Shown here: in pieces, positions 44,741 through 53,270 of the stretch | Layout of the letters: each line of letters starts with the position of its first letter | Numbering within the stretch: the first letter of the stretch is position 1 | Source of the DNA: Halorubrum distributum JCM 10118 | Lineage (GTDB): Archaea > Halobacteriota > Halobacteria > Halobacteriales > Haloferacaceae | Length of the DNA stretch: 64,000 nt | Direction: 5' to 3' | Assembly: GCF_000337335.1 (NCBI RefSeq) | Contig: NZ_AOJN01000027.1 | Span: 1 to 64,000 of the forward strand | The notes under the pieces: model-generated | What the model saw: only the letters and a program-made list of their open reading frames with translations | The model's database searches: none | What the model was told of the DNA's origin: nothing | Made by a program: the position numbers and the translations under genes

Positions 44741-44811
44741 TGCACCGTCCGGGAATTGAACCCGGGCTATTAGCTTGGGAAGCTAATGTCCTACCACTGG
44801 ACCAACGGTGC
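44741..44811 (-). tRNA. tRNA-Gly (anticodon CCC)
   Basis: A 71-nt tRNA on the minus strand, without intron. Acceptor GCACCGT pairs with ACGGTGC and the discriminator is A; D stem GTCC/GGAC; anticodon stem TTAGC/GCTAA with loop TTCCCAA (anticodon CCC, reading GGG); T arm CCGGG-TTCAATT-CCCGG. CCA is not encoded. A TTCAAG box on the minus strand at about 44838 may be the promoter. Confidence 0.95.
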
Positions 44812-44929
44812 TCGATTCGAGGTACCCGACCGTCCCACTTGAACGTAGCGTTTCGGCGAACGCCGGCCGACTCCGAGGCGTCGGTGCCGCGAGCCACACG
44901 CTTAAGCCGTCACCGACGGAGGCACGCCC

Positions 44930-46363
44930 ATGACCGACGACACAGCAGACGCGACGCGAACCGACGCGGCCGCGGCGGTCGACCGCGTGCGAGAGCGCGC
45001 GGCCGACCTCGCGCCCGCGCTCGGCGCGACCTGGACCGACGACGAGCCGTGGCGCTTCCTCACCGACCTCACGGCGATCGGGAGTCGCATGGCAGGCAGC
45101 GAGGGTGAGCGCCGGGCCGCCGACCTCGTCGCCGACGCCTTCGAGCGCGCGGGGCTCGCGGACGTGCGCACGGAGCCGTTCGAGCTCCCGGCCTGGGAGC
45201 GCGGGTCGGCGTCGCTCGACGTGACCGTCTCGGGGCGGGACGGCGAGCCGGCGACGCGCTCGTTCGAGGCCTTAGCGCTCCCGTACTCGCCGTCGGGGAG
45301 CGTCGCGGGCGAACTCGTCGACGTGGGGTACGGCACCCCGAGAGAGATCGACGAGCGCGACGTGGCGGGGCGGATCGCGGTCGCCTCGACGACCACGCTG
45401 GAGGGCGGCCGGTTCGTCCACCGCATGGAGAAGTTCGGCTACGCGATCGACGCCGGCGCGGTCGGGTTCGTGTTCGTCAACCACCTCGACGGCCAGCTCC
45501 CGCCCACCGGGTCGCTCACGTTCGGCGAGGAGGCCGAGGCGGTCGCGGTCGGCGTCTCGAAGGAGACCGGCTCGTGGCTCCGCGAATACGCTGTCGGCGG
45601 CGGAAACGGAATCGCTGCGGACGACGTCGCACAGGCCGAACTGTCGGTCGAGGCGTCCACGACCCCGGGCGAGAGCCGCAACGTGATCGGGAAAGCGGGC
45701 CCGGACACCGACGAGCGCGTCCTGCTGCTCGCCCACTACGACGCCCACGACATCGCGGAGGGGGCGCTCGACAACGGCTGCGGCATCGCGACGGTCGCGA
45801 CCGCGGCCGGAGTGCTGGCGGACGCCGACCTCCCCCTCAGCGTCGACGTCGTCGCCGTGGGCGCCGAGGAGGTCGGGCTGCTCGGCGCGGAGCACCTCGC
45901 GGACCGACTGGACCTCGACCGCGTGAAGGGCGTCGTCAACGTCGACGGCGCGGGGCGGTTCCGCGACCTCGTCGCGCTCGCGCACGCCTCCACGGCGGCC
46001 GCGTCGGTCGCGGAGGCGGTGTCGACCGCGACGCGCCAGCCGATCGCGGTCGACGCGCAGCCGCACCCGTTCTCCGACCAGTGGCCGTTCGTGCGCCGCG
46101 GCGTGCCGGCGCTCCAGCTCCACAGCGACTCGGGCGACCGCGGGCGGGGATGGGGTCACACTCACGCGGACACCCGCGACAAGGTCGACGACCGGAACGT
46201 CCGCGAACACGCGATGCTGATCGCGCTGCTCGTCGCCGAGTTCGCGGCGCCCGAGCGCGACCTGCCGCGGCTGGACCGCGACGAACTCGCGGCCGCGTTC
46301 CGCGAGGCCGACTTCGAGACGGGGATGCGCGCCGCCGACCTCTGGCCCAGCGACTGGGACTGA
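44930..46363 (+). CDS. M28 family zinc aminopeptidase/carboxypeptidase with PA-like insert
   Basis: A 477-residue metallopeptidase. After DDEPWRFLTDLTAIGSRMAGSEGERRAADLVADAF, residues about 115-200 form a PA-domain-like insert. The catalytic region has AHYDAHD (zinc His and Asp), DNGCG, GAEEVGLLGAEHL (catalytic Glu), VNVDGAG (bridging Asp) and a late HTHADTRD His. No signal peptide is present, so it is cytosolic; peptide turnover is likely. A CGCTTAAGC box about 30 bp upstream of the ATG serves as promoter. Confidence 0.87.
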   Translation: MTDDTADATRTDAAAAVDRVRERAADLAPALGATWTDDEPWRFLTDLTAIGSRMAGSEGERRAADLVADAFERAGLADVRTEPFELPAWERGSASLDVTVSGRDGEPATRSFEALALPYSPSGSVAGELVDVGYGTPREIDERDVAGRIAVASTTTLEGGRFVHRMEKFGYAIDAGAVGFVFVNHLDGQLPPTGSLTFGEEAEAVAVGVSKETGSWLREYAVGGGNGIAADDVAQAELSVEASTTPGESRNVIGKAGPDTDERVLLLAHYDAHDIAEGALDNGCGIATVATAAGVLADADLPLSVDVVAVGAEEVGLLGAEHLADRLDLDRVKGVVNVDGAGRFRDLVALAHASTAAASVAEAVSTATRQPIAVDAQPHPFSDQWPFVRRGVPALQLHSDSGDRGRGWGHTHADTRDKVDDRNVREHAMLIALLVAEFAAPERDLPRLDRDELAAAFREADFETGMRAADLWPSDWD

Positions 46364-46415
46364 GCGGCCGGTCTCGCCCCGGGTCCCGCTCCTCGGTCAA
46401 TTCACGGCTCCTCGG

Positions 46416-47411
46416 TCACTTCACGTCAGCCTCAGGCGTCGGCGGCGGGAGCCGCTTGTGCGCCGTCGCGCGGTGACGTCCGAGCAGGTCCGCGACGAGT
46501 TCGCGGTCGACCGCGGCGGGTTCGCCGGCCTCGTTCCCGGCGTCGGCTGTGTCGGCGTTGGCGCCGTCTTCCGCGTCCCGGTCGGCGACCGCGGCCTCGA
46601 TCCGCTGGACGACCGACTCCGGGTCGAGTCCGCGGTCGACGCCGAGGTGGAGGACGGGGTCGACGACGGCGTAGGGCGCGCCCAGGTCGTCCGCGTCGCG
46701 CTGTCCGGGGAGAAACCCCGCGGTCGGCGGCTTCTCGACGACGAACTCCGGCACGTCGAGTTCGGCCGCGAGCGCCCGCACGTCCGTCTTGTAGAGGTGA
46801 CCCAGCGGGAACAGGTCGCCCGCGCCGTCGCCGTGTTTCGTCAGGTAGCCCAACAGGATTTCGCTCCGGTTCGCGGTGCCGCAGACGAGGCAGTTCGTCG
46901 CGTTGGCGGCGAGGTAGGCGACGGCCATCCGGAGGCGCGCGACGGCGTTGCCGGACCGGACCGGCTCGTCGTGGAGGTCGAAGCGGTCGGGAGCGACGGC
47001 GCCGAACTGCGCGAACAGCGGCTGGAGGTGAACCGTGTCGTGGTCGATGCCCAAGGCCTCCGCGAGCGCCTCTGCGTCGCGTGCGTGCGGCGCGCCGACC
47101 TTGTTACACGGGAGAATCAGCCCGTACACGCGGTCGGCGCCGACCGCCTCGACTGCGAGCGCGGCCGTCACCGTCGAGTCGAGCCCGCCGCTCATGTTCA
47201 CTACCACGCCGTCGGCGCCCGCGGCGTCGACCCGATCGGCGACGAACGACCGAACTCGGTCGCGTTCGACCGCGAGATCCCGCTCCGGGAGCAGCGAGGC
47301 GGGAGGGGGGTGAGAACTGGCGGCGTCTCGATCGTGGTTCGACACCGCCCCTTCCGCCGACCGCTCGGCGGCGGCCTCGTCCGGATCGAACGCCGACTCC
47401 GGGTCAGCCAT
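46416..47411 (-). CDS. nadE: NAD synthetase
   Basis: A 331-residue NAD synthase (ammonia- or Gln-dependent step from deamido-NAD). The PP-loop SGGLDST is at 74-80. CGTANRSEILLGYLTKHGDGAGDLFPLGHLYKTDV and PPTAGFLPGQRDADDLG are substrate-binding signatures. No glutaminase domain is present, so ammonia is the likely donor. The N-terminal tail (about 35 residues) and an acidic insert near the C terminus are longer than usual. The ATG at 47411 is the only upstream ATG; an internal GTG near residue 23 is possible. Confidence 0.9.
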   Translation of the reverse strand: MADPESAFDPDEAAAERSAEGAVSNHDRDAASSHPPPASLLPERDLAVERDRVRSFVADRVDAAGADGVVVNMSGGLDSTVTAALAVEAVGADRVYGLILPCNKVGAPHARDAEALAEALGIDHDTVHLQPLFAQFGAVAPDRFDLHDEPVRSGNAVARLRMAVAYLAANATNCLVCGTANRSEILLGYLTKHGDGAGDLFPLGHLYKTDVRALAAELDVPEFVVEKPPTAGFLPGQRDADDLGAPYAVVDPVLHLGVDRGLDPESVVQRIEAAVADRDAEDGANADTADAGNEAGEPAAVDRELVADLLGRHRATAHKRLPPPTPEADVK

Positions 47412-47768
47412 CTCCTCCTCCGGCGCGGACTGTCCGTCCCGTCCGAATCGTCCGCCGACGGGGCTGTCCGCCGACGGCTCGTGAGGAGGCGCGGGTGCGT
47501 CTCTGCGGGCGTTCGCGAGCGTCGCGTTGGATCGTCATCAGTCGGCCGCCGCTTCCGTTTGCGATGGTAAATACTTGCGGTGTGGATCGTATAAGGAATT
47601 GGTACTGTTACGGCTGAATAGAGTAGAGTTACTCGTGAACTACGATGTACATACGATTATACTCGAAATAATCTGGTATACTTGAGCTTCTATGCCGCTG
47701 AACGAGGGAATAACTCGTCTCCCGAAATAATGCGCCCTATTTGAGTACGTTTGAATAGAAATCAGTCG

Positions 47769-47804
47769 TAGAACAATTGTTCTAAGCATATAATGTGATT
47801 ATAT
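47769..47804. promoter_or_regulatory. Two operator-like palindromes before an HTH regulator
   Basis: TAGAACAATTGTTCTA (47769-47784) is a 16-bp perfect palindrome, and ATATAAT-GTG-ATTATAT (47788-47804) has 7-bp perfect arms. Both lie just upstream of the ATTTATTA promoter box (about 47811) of the gene at 47842. The AT-rich region 47577-47840 around them contains no gene; 47412-47576 also shows nothing. Confidence 0.7.
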
Positions 47805-47841
47805 ACGAACATTTATTAGTTAGATAGAGTTCGATTTGTCC

Positions 47842-48375
47842 ATGTCACGTATTCAGCTGAGTTCGAGTCAGGAACGCGTGCTCACCGCGCTCGTGAACCT
47901 CTCCGAGGGCCGGGAGGCACCGGTACAGGGGCGGGAGATCGCCGACGCGATCGACCGCAATCCGGGAACGGTGCGGAACCGCATGGGGAGCCTCAGCACC
48001 CTCGGCCTCGTCGAGGGCGTCGCCGGGCCGGACGGCGGCTACATCCCGACCGACGAGGCGTACGACGCGCTCGGCATCGAGCGCCTTGAGGACGCCGCGA
48101 CGACGCCGGTCGAGCGCGAGGGCGACCCCGTCGAGGACGTCACGGTCGCAGAGATCGACCTGTCGAGCGTCGCAAATCCGGAGCTGTGTCGCGCCGAGCT
48201 CGTGATCCGCGGCCCGGTCGGCCCCTTCGACGCGGGCGATCACGTGACCGTCGGGCCGACGCCCGCCACCGGGCTGCGGCTCTCCGGCGTCGTCGACGCG
48301 ACGAACGTCGACGGCAACAGCCTCCTGGTCCGCGTCGACGGCATGGAGACGGCGGCGGGGGGGTCGGCTGCGTAG
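47842..48375 (+). CDS. Rrf2-like winged-helix regulator
   Basis: A 177-residue regulator. The wHTH is at about 5-70: SSSQERVLTALVNLSEGREAPVQGREIADAIDRNPGTVRNRMGSLSTLGLVEGVAGPDGGY, close to the Rrf2/Lrp style of haloarchaeal regulators. From about 95 a beta-rich domain (VTVAEIDLSSVANPELCRAELVIRG, DGNSLLVRVDGME) may sense a ligand or join subunits; only one Cys is present, so no Fe-S site is evident. ATG 47842 is used over a TTG at 47836. The two palindromes upstream suggest self-regulation. Confidence 0.8.
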   Translation: MSRIQLSSSQERVLTALVNLSEGREAPVQGREIADAIDRNPGTVRNRMGSLSTLGLVEGVAGPDGGYIPTDEAYDALGIERLEDAATTPVEREGDPVEDVTVAEIDLSSVANPELCRAELVIRGPVGPFDAGDHVTVGPTPATGLRLSGVVDATNVDGNSLLVRVDGMETAAGGSAA

Positions 48376-48410
48376 CGGCGGCCCGAGCGGCGGGCGTCCG
48401 AAAGTCCGAT

Positions 48411-49328
48411 TCACTCCCCGTCGACCGCGGAGATCAGCCTGTCGCGGACCGCGCCGGTCGCGGCCGCGGCGTGGCGAGCGTCCCGGTGTCGCTCGCCGAA
48501 GGCGACGCGTGCGCTTTCCGCCGCCTCGCGGTCGACGGTGAACTCCGCGTCGGGGTAGGTCACGTCCCACAACACGAGCGGTTCCGGGGGCGCGGGACCG
48601 ACGCCGCGATCGCCCGAGACCGGTTCGGCGGCGAGCAGCCGGTCGATCCACGCGAGGTCGGCGGTTCCGCGACCCACGGCGCGGACCGCGGCGACGACGC
48701 GCCGGACGAGCGCGCGGGGGAACCCGTCCGCCGAGAGTTCGACGACGAGCGCGTCGCCCTCCCGGGTCGCCCGCGCGTCGAGGTCGCGGACCGTTCCCGT
48801 CTCGTCGGTGGTCAGGTTGTGGAAGTCGTGCTCGCCGTCGAACCGCGCGAGCGCCGCCCGGAACCGGTCGTCGTCGACCGCGTGCTCCGGGTCTCGGCGC
48901 GTGCGGTCCGAGCCGGATTCGGAGCCCGATTCGGGCGCGTAGAGGTGGTAGCGGTACGTCCGCTGGACCGCGTCGTGCGTCGCATGGAACCCCCCCTCGA
49001 CGTCGGCCGCGGCCCACACGCGGACCGACCCCGGCAGGTGGCCGTTGAACGCGCGGGGCGTGAGCCACGTCGGCGCCTCGAAGGCGACGGTCTGTGCCAC
49101 CGCGGAGACGCCGGCGTCGGTCCGGCCCGCCGCGGCGTAGCCGGCCGGCGTGGCGTGGGTCGACCCGTCGCCGCGCTCGACGACGCCGTGTTCCGCGAGC
49201 GCTTCGAGGAGCGCGTCCGCGACCGTGCTGGCGTGCGGCTGGCGCTGGAAGCCGGCATACCCCCGGCCGTCGTACGCGACCCGGAAGGCGCGGGTGATCG
49301 TCCCGCGATCGTTCGACGCGGCCGTCAC
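48411..49328 (-). CDS. truA: tRNA pseudouridine synthase TruA
   Basis: A 305-residue enzyme that makes pseudouridine at positions 38-40 of the tRNA anticodon stem. FRVAYDGRGYAGFQRQ is the N-terminal signature; GRTDAGVSA carries the catalytic Asp71. FNGHLPGSVRVWAAADV and RTYRYHLY follow, and an insert rich in Ser/Gly/Asp lies near 135. Start: GTG at 49328 overlapping the stop of the upstream stress-protein gene (GTGA), so expression is coupled. The longer open frame to 49958 is not supported. Confidence 0.92.
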   Translation of the reverse strand: MTAASNDRGTITRAFRVAYDGRGYAGFQRQPHASTVADALLEALAEHGVVERGDGSTHATPAGYAAAGRTDAGVSAVAQTVAFEAPTWLTPRAFNGHLPGSVRVWAAADVEGGFHATHDAVQRTYRYHLYAPESGSESGSDRTRRDPEHAVDDDRFRAALARFDGEHDFHNLTTDETGTVRDLDARATREGDALVVELSADGFPRALVRRVVAAVRAVGRGTADLAWIDRLLAAEPVSGDRGVGPAPPEPLVLWDVTYPDAEFTVDREAAESARVAFGERHRDARHAAAATGAVRDRLISAVDGE

Positions 49329-49840
49329 TGGGCGTCGGACGCGTCGCCGCCGTCCGTCGCGTCGCTCGCGTCTTCGTCGGTCTCGGTCGGCTCCGCCTCT
49401 CCTCCGGCCTCTTCGGGGTCGGCCATCGGAACGGTTACCACCGGCACCGACGCGACGCGGACGACCTTCTCGGTGACGCTCCCGAGGAGCAGCCGGCGGA
49501 TCCCGCGACGGGTGTGGCTCGGCATGACGACGATGTCGGCGCCGTCGTCGATCGCGTTCTCGATGACGTCCAGCGGGTCGCCGCGGACGACGCTTCCGAC
49601 TGCCTCGACGCCGGCCGCTTCCAGTTCTGCGGTCACCGCTTCTACCCGTTCTTCGGCCGCCTCCGCGAGCCGGTCGGAGAACACGCCGGTCCGCGGGCCG
49701 GCGAGCGTGTCGACCGCGGTGTCGGCGGCCGAGATGACGTGGACCGTCGCGTCGTATCGCTCGGCGAGGCTGGCGGCATGCGGGATCGCGTCGTTCGCCT
49801 CGCCGCCGGGCGCGACGGGCAGGAGGATGTTGTCGTACAT
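49325..49840 (-). CDS. Universal stress protein family
   Basis: A 171-residue UspA protein. MYDNILLPVAPGGEANDAI starts the fold; GDPLDVIENAIDDGADIVVMPSHTRRGIRRLLLGSVTEKVVRVASVPVVTV includes the ATP-loop pattern G-x2-G with RRGIRRLLLGS. The last 30 residues form an acidic disordered tail. The ATG at 49840 matches family starts. It is followed by truA through a GTGA overlap, and divergent from the cyclophilin gene. Confidence 0.88.
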   Translation of the reverse strand: MYDNILLPVAPGGEANDAIPHAASLAERYDATVHVISAADTAVDTLAGPRTGVFSDRLAEAAEERVEAVTAELEAAGVEAVGSVVRGDPLDVIENAIDDGADIVVMPSHTRRGIRRLLLGSVTEKVVRVASVPVVTVPMADPEEAGGEAEPTETDEDASDATDGGDASDAQ

Positions 49841-49951
49841 GCGTGGTGACGGAACGCCCACCCGCAAAGTCCTGTCGGCGTTCGCCCCCGTTCGCAGGTC
49901 GCGGAGAACCGGATGGGCAGGGTTTTCCGACGGGCGGCCGTCCCTGGGGAC

Positions 49952-50518
49952 ATGGCACGAGAGGTTTCCAACCCCGACAACCCGCAGGTGACGCTCCAGA
50001 CCAACCACGGCGACATCGTCGTCGAACTGTTCGCCGACCGCGCGCCGAAGACGGTCGAGAACTTCCTCGGGCTGGCGCGCCACGACCCCGCCGCCGACGC
50101 GGAGCCGGCGCGGGATACGAACACGTGGGAGGACCCCAAGACCGGCGAGGTCCGCGGCGATTCGCTGTACGAGGGGATCGTCTTCCACCGCGTCATCGAC
50201 GACTTCATGATCCAGGGCGGCGACCCGATGGAGAACGGTCGCGGCGGCCCCGGCTACCAGTTCGACGACGAGTTCCACGACGACCTCACCCACGACGGAC
50301 CCGGGATCCTCTCGATGGCGAACTCCGGCCCGAACACGAACGGTTCGCAGTTCTTCATCACGCTGGACGCGACCCCGCACCTCGACGGCAAACACGCCGT
50401 CTTCGGGCAGGTCATCGACGGGATGGACACCGTCGAGGAGATCGGCGGCGTGCCGACCGGCCGCAACGACGACCCCCGCGAGGCCGTCGAGATCGAGAAG
50501 GTCAACATCGACGAGTAA
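49952..50518 (+). CDS. Cyclophilin-type peptidyl-prolyl isomerase
   Basis: A 188-residue cytosolic cyclophilin that speeds cis-trans change at proline bonds. [31 protein letters not shown] opens the fold. [15 protein letters not shown] contains the catalytic Arg and the FxxxxxGGD pattern, and GSQFFITL plus [12 protein letters not shown] are later active-site motifs. ATG 49952 ([10 protein letters not shown]) is chosen over an earlier ATG at 49913. It is the only gene on the + strand before the tRNA-Glu. Confidence 0.93.
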   Translation: MAREVSNPDNPQVTLQTNHGDIVVELFADRAPKTVENFLGLARHDPAADAEPARDTNTWEDPKTGEVRGDSLYEGIVFHRVIDDFMIQGGDPMENGRGGPGYQFDDEFHDDLTHDGPGILSMANSGPNTNGSQFFITLDATPHLDGKHAVFGQVIDGMDTVEEIGGVPTGRNDDPREAVEIEKVNIDE

Positions 50519-50646
50519 GACCGTCGACTCCGGCCTGCGTCAGGTCTCGGCCCCGATCCGTCCGCGGCCTGGGCCGCGTGCGCCGACCTCTCACGCTGCG
50601 GAGAGTTGAGAAGAGTTAAATTATCCCCGACGTAAGCACCGTTCGC

Positions 50647-50755
50647 GCTCGGTTGGTGTAGTCCGGCCAATCATGTTGGCCTTTCGGCGGACGCGGCGCC
50701 TCGGCGCCGGTTCGGAAGTCAGCCGACGACCAGGGTTCAAATCCCTGACCGAGCA
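50647..50755 (+). tRNA. tRNA-Glu (anticodon TTC) with 34-nt intron
   Basis: 109-nt gene. Acceptor GCTCGGT/ACCGAGC with discriminator A; T arm CAGGG-TTCAAAT-CCCTG. Anticodon stem TTGGC (50676-50680) and GCCGA (50722-50726), anticodon TTC at 50683-50685. The intron is 50687-50720. A canonical bulge-helix-bulge is formed: 4-bp helix 50681-50684 with 50715-50718, bulges at 50685-50687 and 50719-50721, cut after the second base of each. GTTAAATTATCC (about 50617) is a likely promoter. Confidence 0.9.
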
Positions 50756-50863
50756 TCCACTCTCACACCGCGAGCGACGCGTCTCGTTCTCCGGCCGATC
50801 CGCCCCGTTCTCCGGTCGGGCCAAAGGGGAAGAATCACGGCTGTCGGTGACGGAGAGTCGGGT

Positions 50864-52051
50864 ATGAGCGACCGACCCGACGAGCGCGACGGCGACAACG
50901 ACCGCCGCTTCGAGACCCGCGCGATCCACGCCGGCCAGGAGCCGGACCCGGAGACGGGCGCGCTGATGACGCCGATTCACGCGAACTCGACGTACGAGCA
51001 GGACGCGCCGGGCGACCACCGCGGCTACGAGTACAGTCGCACGGGGAATCCGACGCGCAGCGACCTCGAGGCGAACCTCGCCTCGCTGGAGTCGGGCAGT
51101 CACGCCCGCTGTTTCTCCTCGGGGATGGGCGCGATCAACACCGTCCTCAACCTGCTGTCCGCGGGCGACCACGTCGTCGCCGGCGACGACGTGTACGGCG
51201 GGACGCACCGCATCCTGACGCAGGTGTACGACGAGTACGACATCGAGACCAGCTTCGTCGACACCACGGACCACGACGCGGTTCGTGACGCGATGCGCGA
51301 CGAGACCGAGCTGGTGTGGGTCGAGACGCCGACGAACCCCCTGATGAACGTCAACGACATCGGCGCGCTCGCCGACATCGCCCACGAGCGCGACGCGCTC
51401 TGCGCGGTCGACAACACGTTCGCGACGCCGTACCTCCAGCGCCCGCTCGAACACGGCGCGGACGTCGTCTCCCAGTCGCTGACGAAGTACCTCGGCGGCC
51501 ACTCCGACACCATCGGCGGCGCCCTGATCGTCGACGACGAGGAGCTGGACGAGCGGCTCGGCTTCTATCAGAACTCCGTCGGCGCGACGCCCGGCCCGTT
51601 CGACGCGTTCCTCGTCCTCCGCGGGACGAAGACGCTCCCGGTCCGGATGGACCGTCACTGCGAAAACGCGATGGAACTCGCCGAGTGGCTGGAGGGACAC
51701 GAGGCGGTCGAGCGCGTCTACTACCCCGGGCTGGAGTCGCACCCGGACCACGAGCTCGCGGCAGAGCAGATGGACGACTTCGGCGGCATGCTCTCCTTCG
51801 AGCTGGACGGCACCCTCGACGAGGCGTCGACGGTCGTGAGCGAGACGGAGGTGTTCACGCTCGCGGAGTCGCTCGGGGGCGTCGAGAGCCTCATCGAGCA
51901 GCCCGCCGCGATGACCCACGCGGCGATCCCGCGCGAGGAGCGGCTCGCTGCCGGGCTCACCGACGGGCTCATCCGGGTGTCCGTGGGGATCGAACACGTC
52001 GACGACATGAAGGGCGACCTCCAAGCGGCGTTCGACGCGGCGCTGTCGTAG
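50864..52051 (+). CDS. Cys/Met metabolism PLP-dependent enzyme (cystathionine synthase/lyase type)
   Basis: A 395-residue transsulfuration-family enzyme. FETRAIHAGQEPDPETGALMTPIHANSTYEQ begins the fold. YSRTGNPTRSDLEANLASLE and FSSGMGAINTVLNLL are phosphate-cup residues; the PLP lysine is Lys208 in SLTKYLGGHSD. Typical outcomes are cystathionine gamma-synthase, gamma-lyase or O-acetylhomoserine sulfhydrylase; sequence alone cannot choose. No methionine-pathway neighbour is adjacent. Length is normal. Confidence 0.9.
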   Translation: MSDRPDERDGDNDRRFETRAIHAGQEPDPETGALMTPIHANSTYEQDAPGDHRGYEYSRTGNPTRSDLEANLASLESGSHARCFSSGMGAINTVLNLLSAGDHVVAGDDVYGGTHRILTQVYDEYDIETSFVDTTDHDAVRDAMRDETELVWVETPTNPLMNVNDIGALADIAHERDALCAVDNTFATPYLQRPLEHGADVVSQSLTKYLGGHSDTIGGALIVDDEELDERLGFYQNSVGATPGPFDAFLVLRGTKTLPVRMDRHCENAMELAEWLEGHEAVERVYYPGLESHPDHELAAEQMDDFGGMLSFELDGTLDEASTVVSETEVFTLAESLGGVESLIEQPAAMTHAAIPREERLAAGLTDGLIRVSVGIEHVDDMKGDLQAAFDAALS

Positions 52052-52129
52052 GCGTCTAACCGTCCGGGCGGTCACGACCGGCGTCTGACGACTGACATCA
52101 TTTTTATCGGTGCCGCCGAGACTGCCTCC

Positions 52130-53077
52130 ATGAGCGATCCAGACGTCTTGGTGCTTCGCCAGACGATCCACGGACTGGGCCCCGACGAACTGGCGGCGGC
52201 GATCCGCGAGCGACTCCCCGACGCGACGGTCGCGCGGGCACGGACGCCGGCCGAGGAGCGCGACCTGATCCGGACCGCGCGGGTCGCCGTCGGGCTCACC
52301 ATCGACGAGGAACTGCTCGCGGCCGCCGAGGAGCTGGAGCTTTTCGCCTGCGTGTTCGCGGGGACGGGCCACCTGCCGCGCGACCTGCTCGACGACCACG
52401 GGGTCGCCGTGACGAACGCCTCCGGCGTCCACGGGCCGAACATCGCCGAGCACGTCGTCGGGTCGATGATCGCGCACGCGCGACAGTTCCACCGGGCGTA
52501 CCGCCAGCAGTCCCGCCGCGAGTGGCGCACCTACGAGACCACGGAGGTGTACGGCTCGACCGTCGCCGTGGTCGGGCTCGGCGCCATCGGGCAGGCCGTC
52601 GTCGACCGGCTGGCGTCGTTCGACGTCGACACGGTCGGCGTGCGTTACTCCCCCGAGAAGGGCGGCCCGACCGACGAGGTGTACGGGTTCGACGAGTTCC
52701 ACGAGGCCGTCACGGACGCCGAGTACGTCGTGCTGGCCTGTCCGCTCACGGAGACGACGCGGGGGCTCGTCGACGCCGACGCGCTCCGGACGATGCGGCC
52801 CGACGCCGTCCTCGTCAACATCGCGCGCGGACCGATCGTCGACACCGACGCCCTGGTGACGGAGCTCCGGAACAACCGCATCCGCGGCGCGGCGCTGGAC
52901 GTCACCGACCCGGAGCCGCTCCCCGAGGACCACCCGCTGTGGGGACTCTCGAACGCGACGATCACGCCGCACAACGCCGGCCACACGCCCGAATACTACG
53001 AGCGCGTCGCGGACATCCTCGCGGACAACGTCGCGCGGCTTGACGCCGGCGACGAGCTCCGCAACCGGGTGGTGTGA
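52130..53077 (+). CDS. D-2-hydroxyacid dehydrogenase (NAD(P)-dependent)
   Basis: A 315-residue dehydrogenase. The coenzyme loop is VGLGAIG (Gly149-Gly154). NIARGPIVDTDAL holds the catalytic Arg, DVTDPEPLPEDHPLW the Glu, and TPHNAGHT the His. It resembles haloarchaeal D-2-hydroxyacid dehydrogenases that reduce 2-ketoacids. The ATG at 52130 follows an ATTTTTATCGG box (about 52100), typical of leaderless genes. It has no operon partner; the next gene has its own promoter 193 bp further on. Confidence 0.9.
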   Translation: MSDPDVLVLRQTIHGLGPDELAAAIRERLPDATVARARTPAEERDLIRTARVAVGLTIDEELLAAAEELELFACVFAGTGHLPRDLLDDHGVAVTNASGVHGPNIAEHVVGSMIAHARQFHRAYRQQSRREWRTYETTEVYGSTVAVVGLGAIGQAVVDRLASFDVDTVGVRYSPEKGGPTDEVYGFDEFHEAVTDAEYVVLACPLTETTRGLVDADALRTMRPDAVLVNIARGPIVDTDALVTELRNNRIRGAALDVTDPEPLPEDHPLWGLSNATITPHNAGHTPEYYERVADILADNVARLDAGDELRNRVV

Positions 53078-53223
53078 AAGAGTCCGGCGACCGACCAAAT
53101 AAATCTATATACTCCTATATATTTTGTACTTCTAAATCGAACGATGTCGTCGCTATCGCCCTTGTCAGTCGCCTATCGACACAGAAGAGACTCCATCAAA
53201 CCCCAGACGCAGGAAAACGGAGG

Positions 53224-53270
53224 TATATATTTTGATCAAAATTAAGGTGTTCCGTTCCCGAGGGTGAGGT
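53224..53270 (+). promoter_or_regulatory. phoU promoter with palindrome and ribosome-binding site
   Basis: TATATATTTTG (from 53224) is a TATA-like box overlapping ATTTTGATCAAAAT (53229-53242), a 14-bp perfect palindrome that could be an operator at the promoter. GAGGGTGAGGT precedes the ATG at 53271, a Shine-Dalgarno-like site, so this gene has a leader. Another AT-rich patch (AAATAAATCTATATACTCC, about 53096) lies further upstream. Confidence 0.6.
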
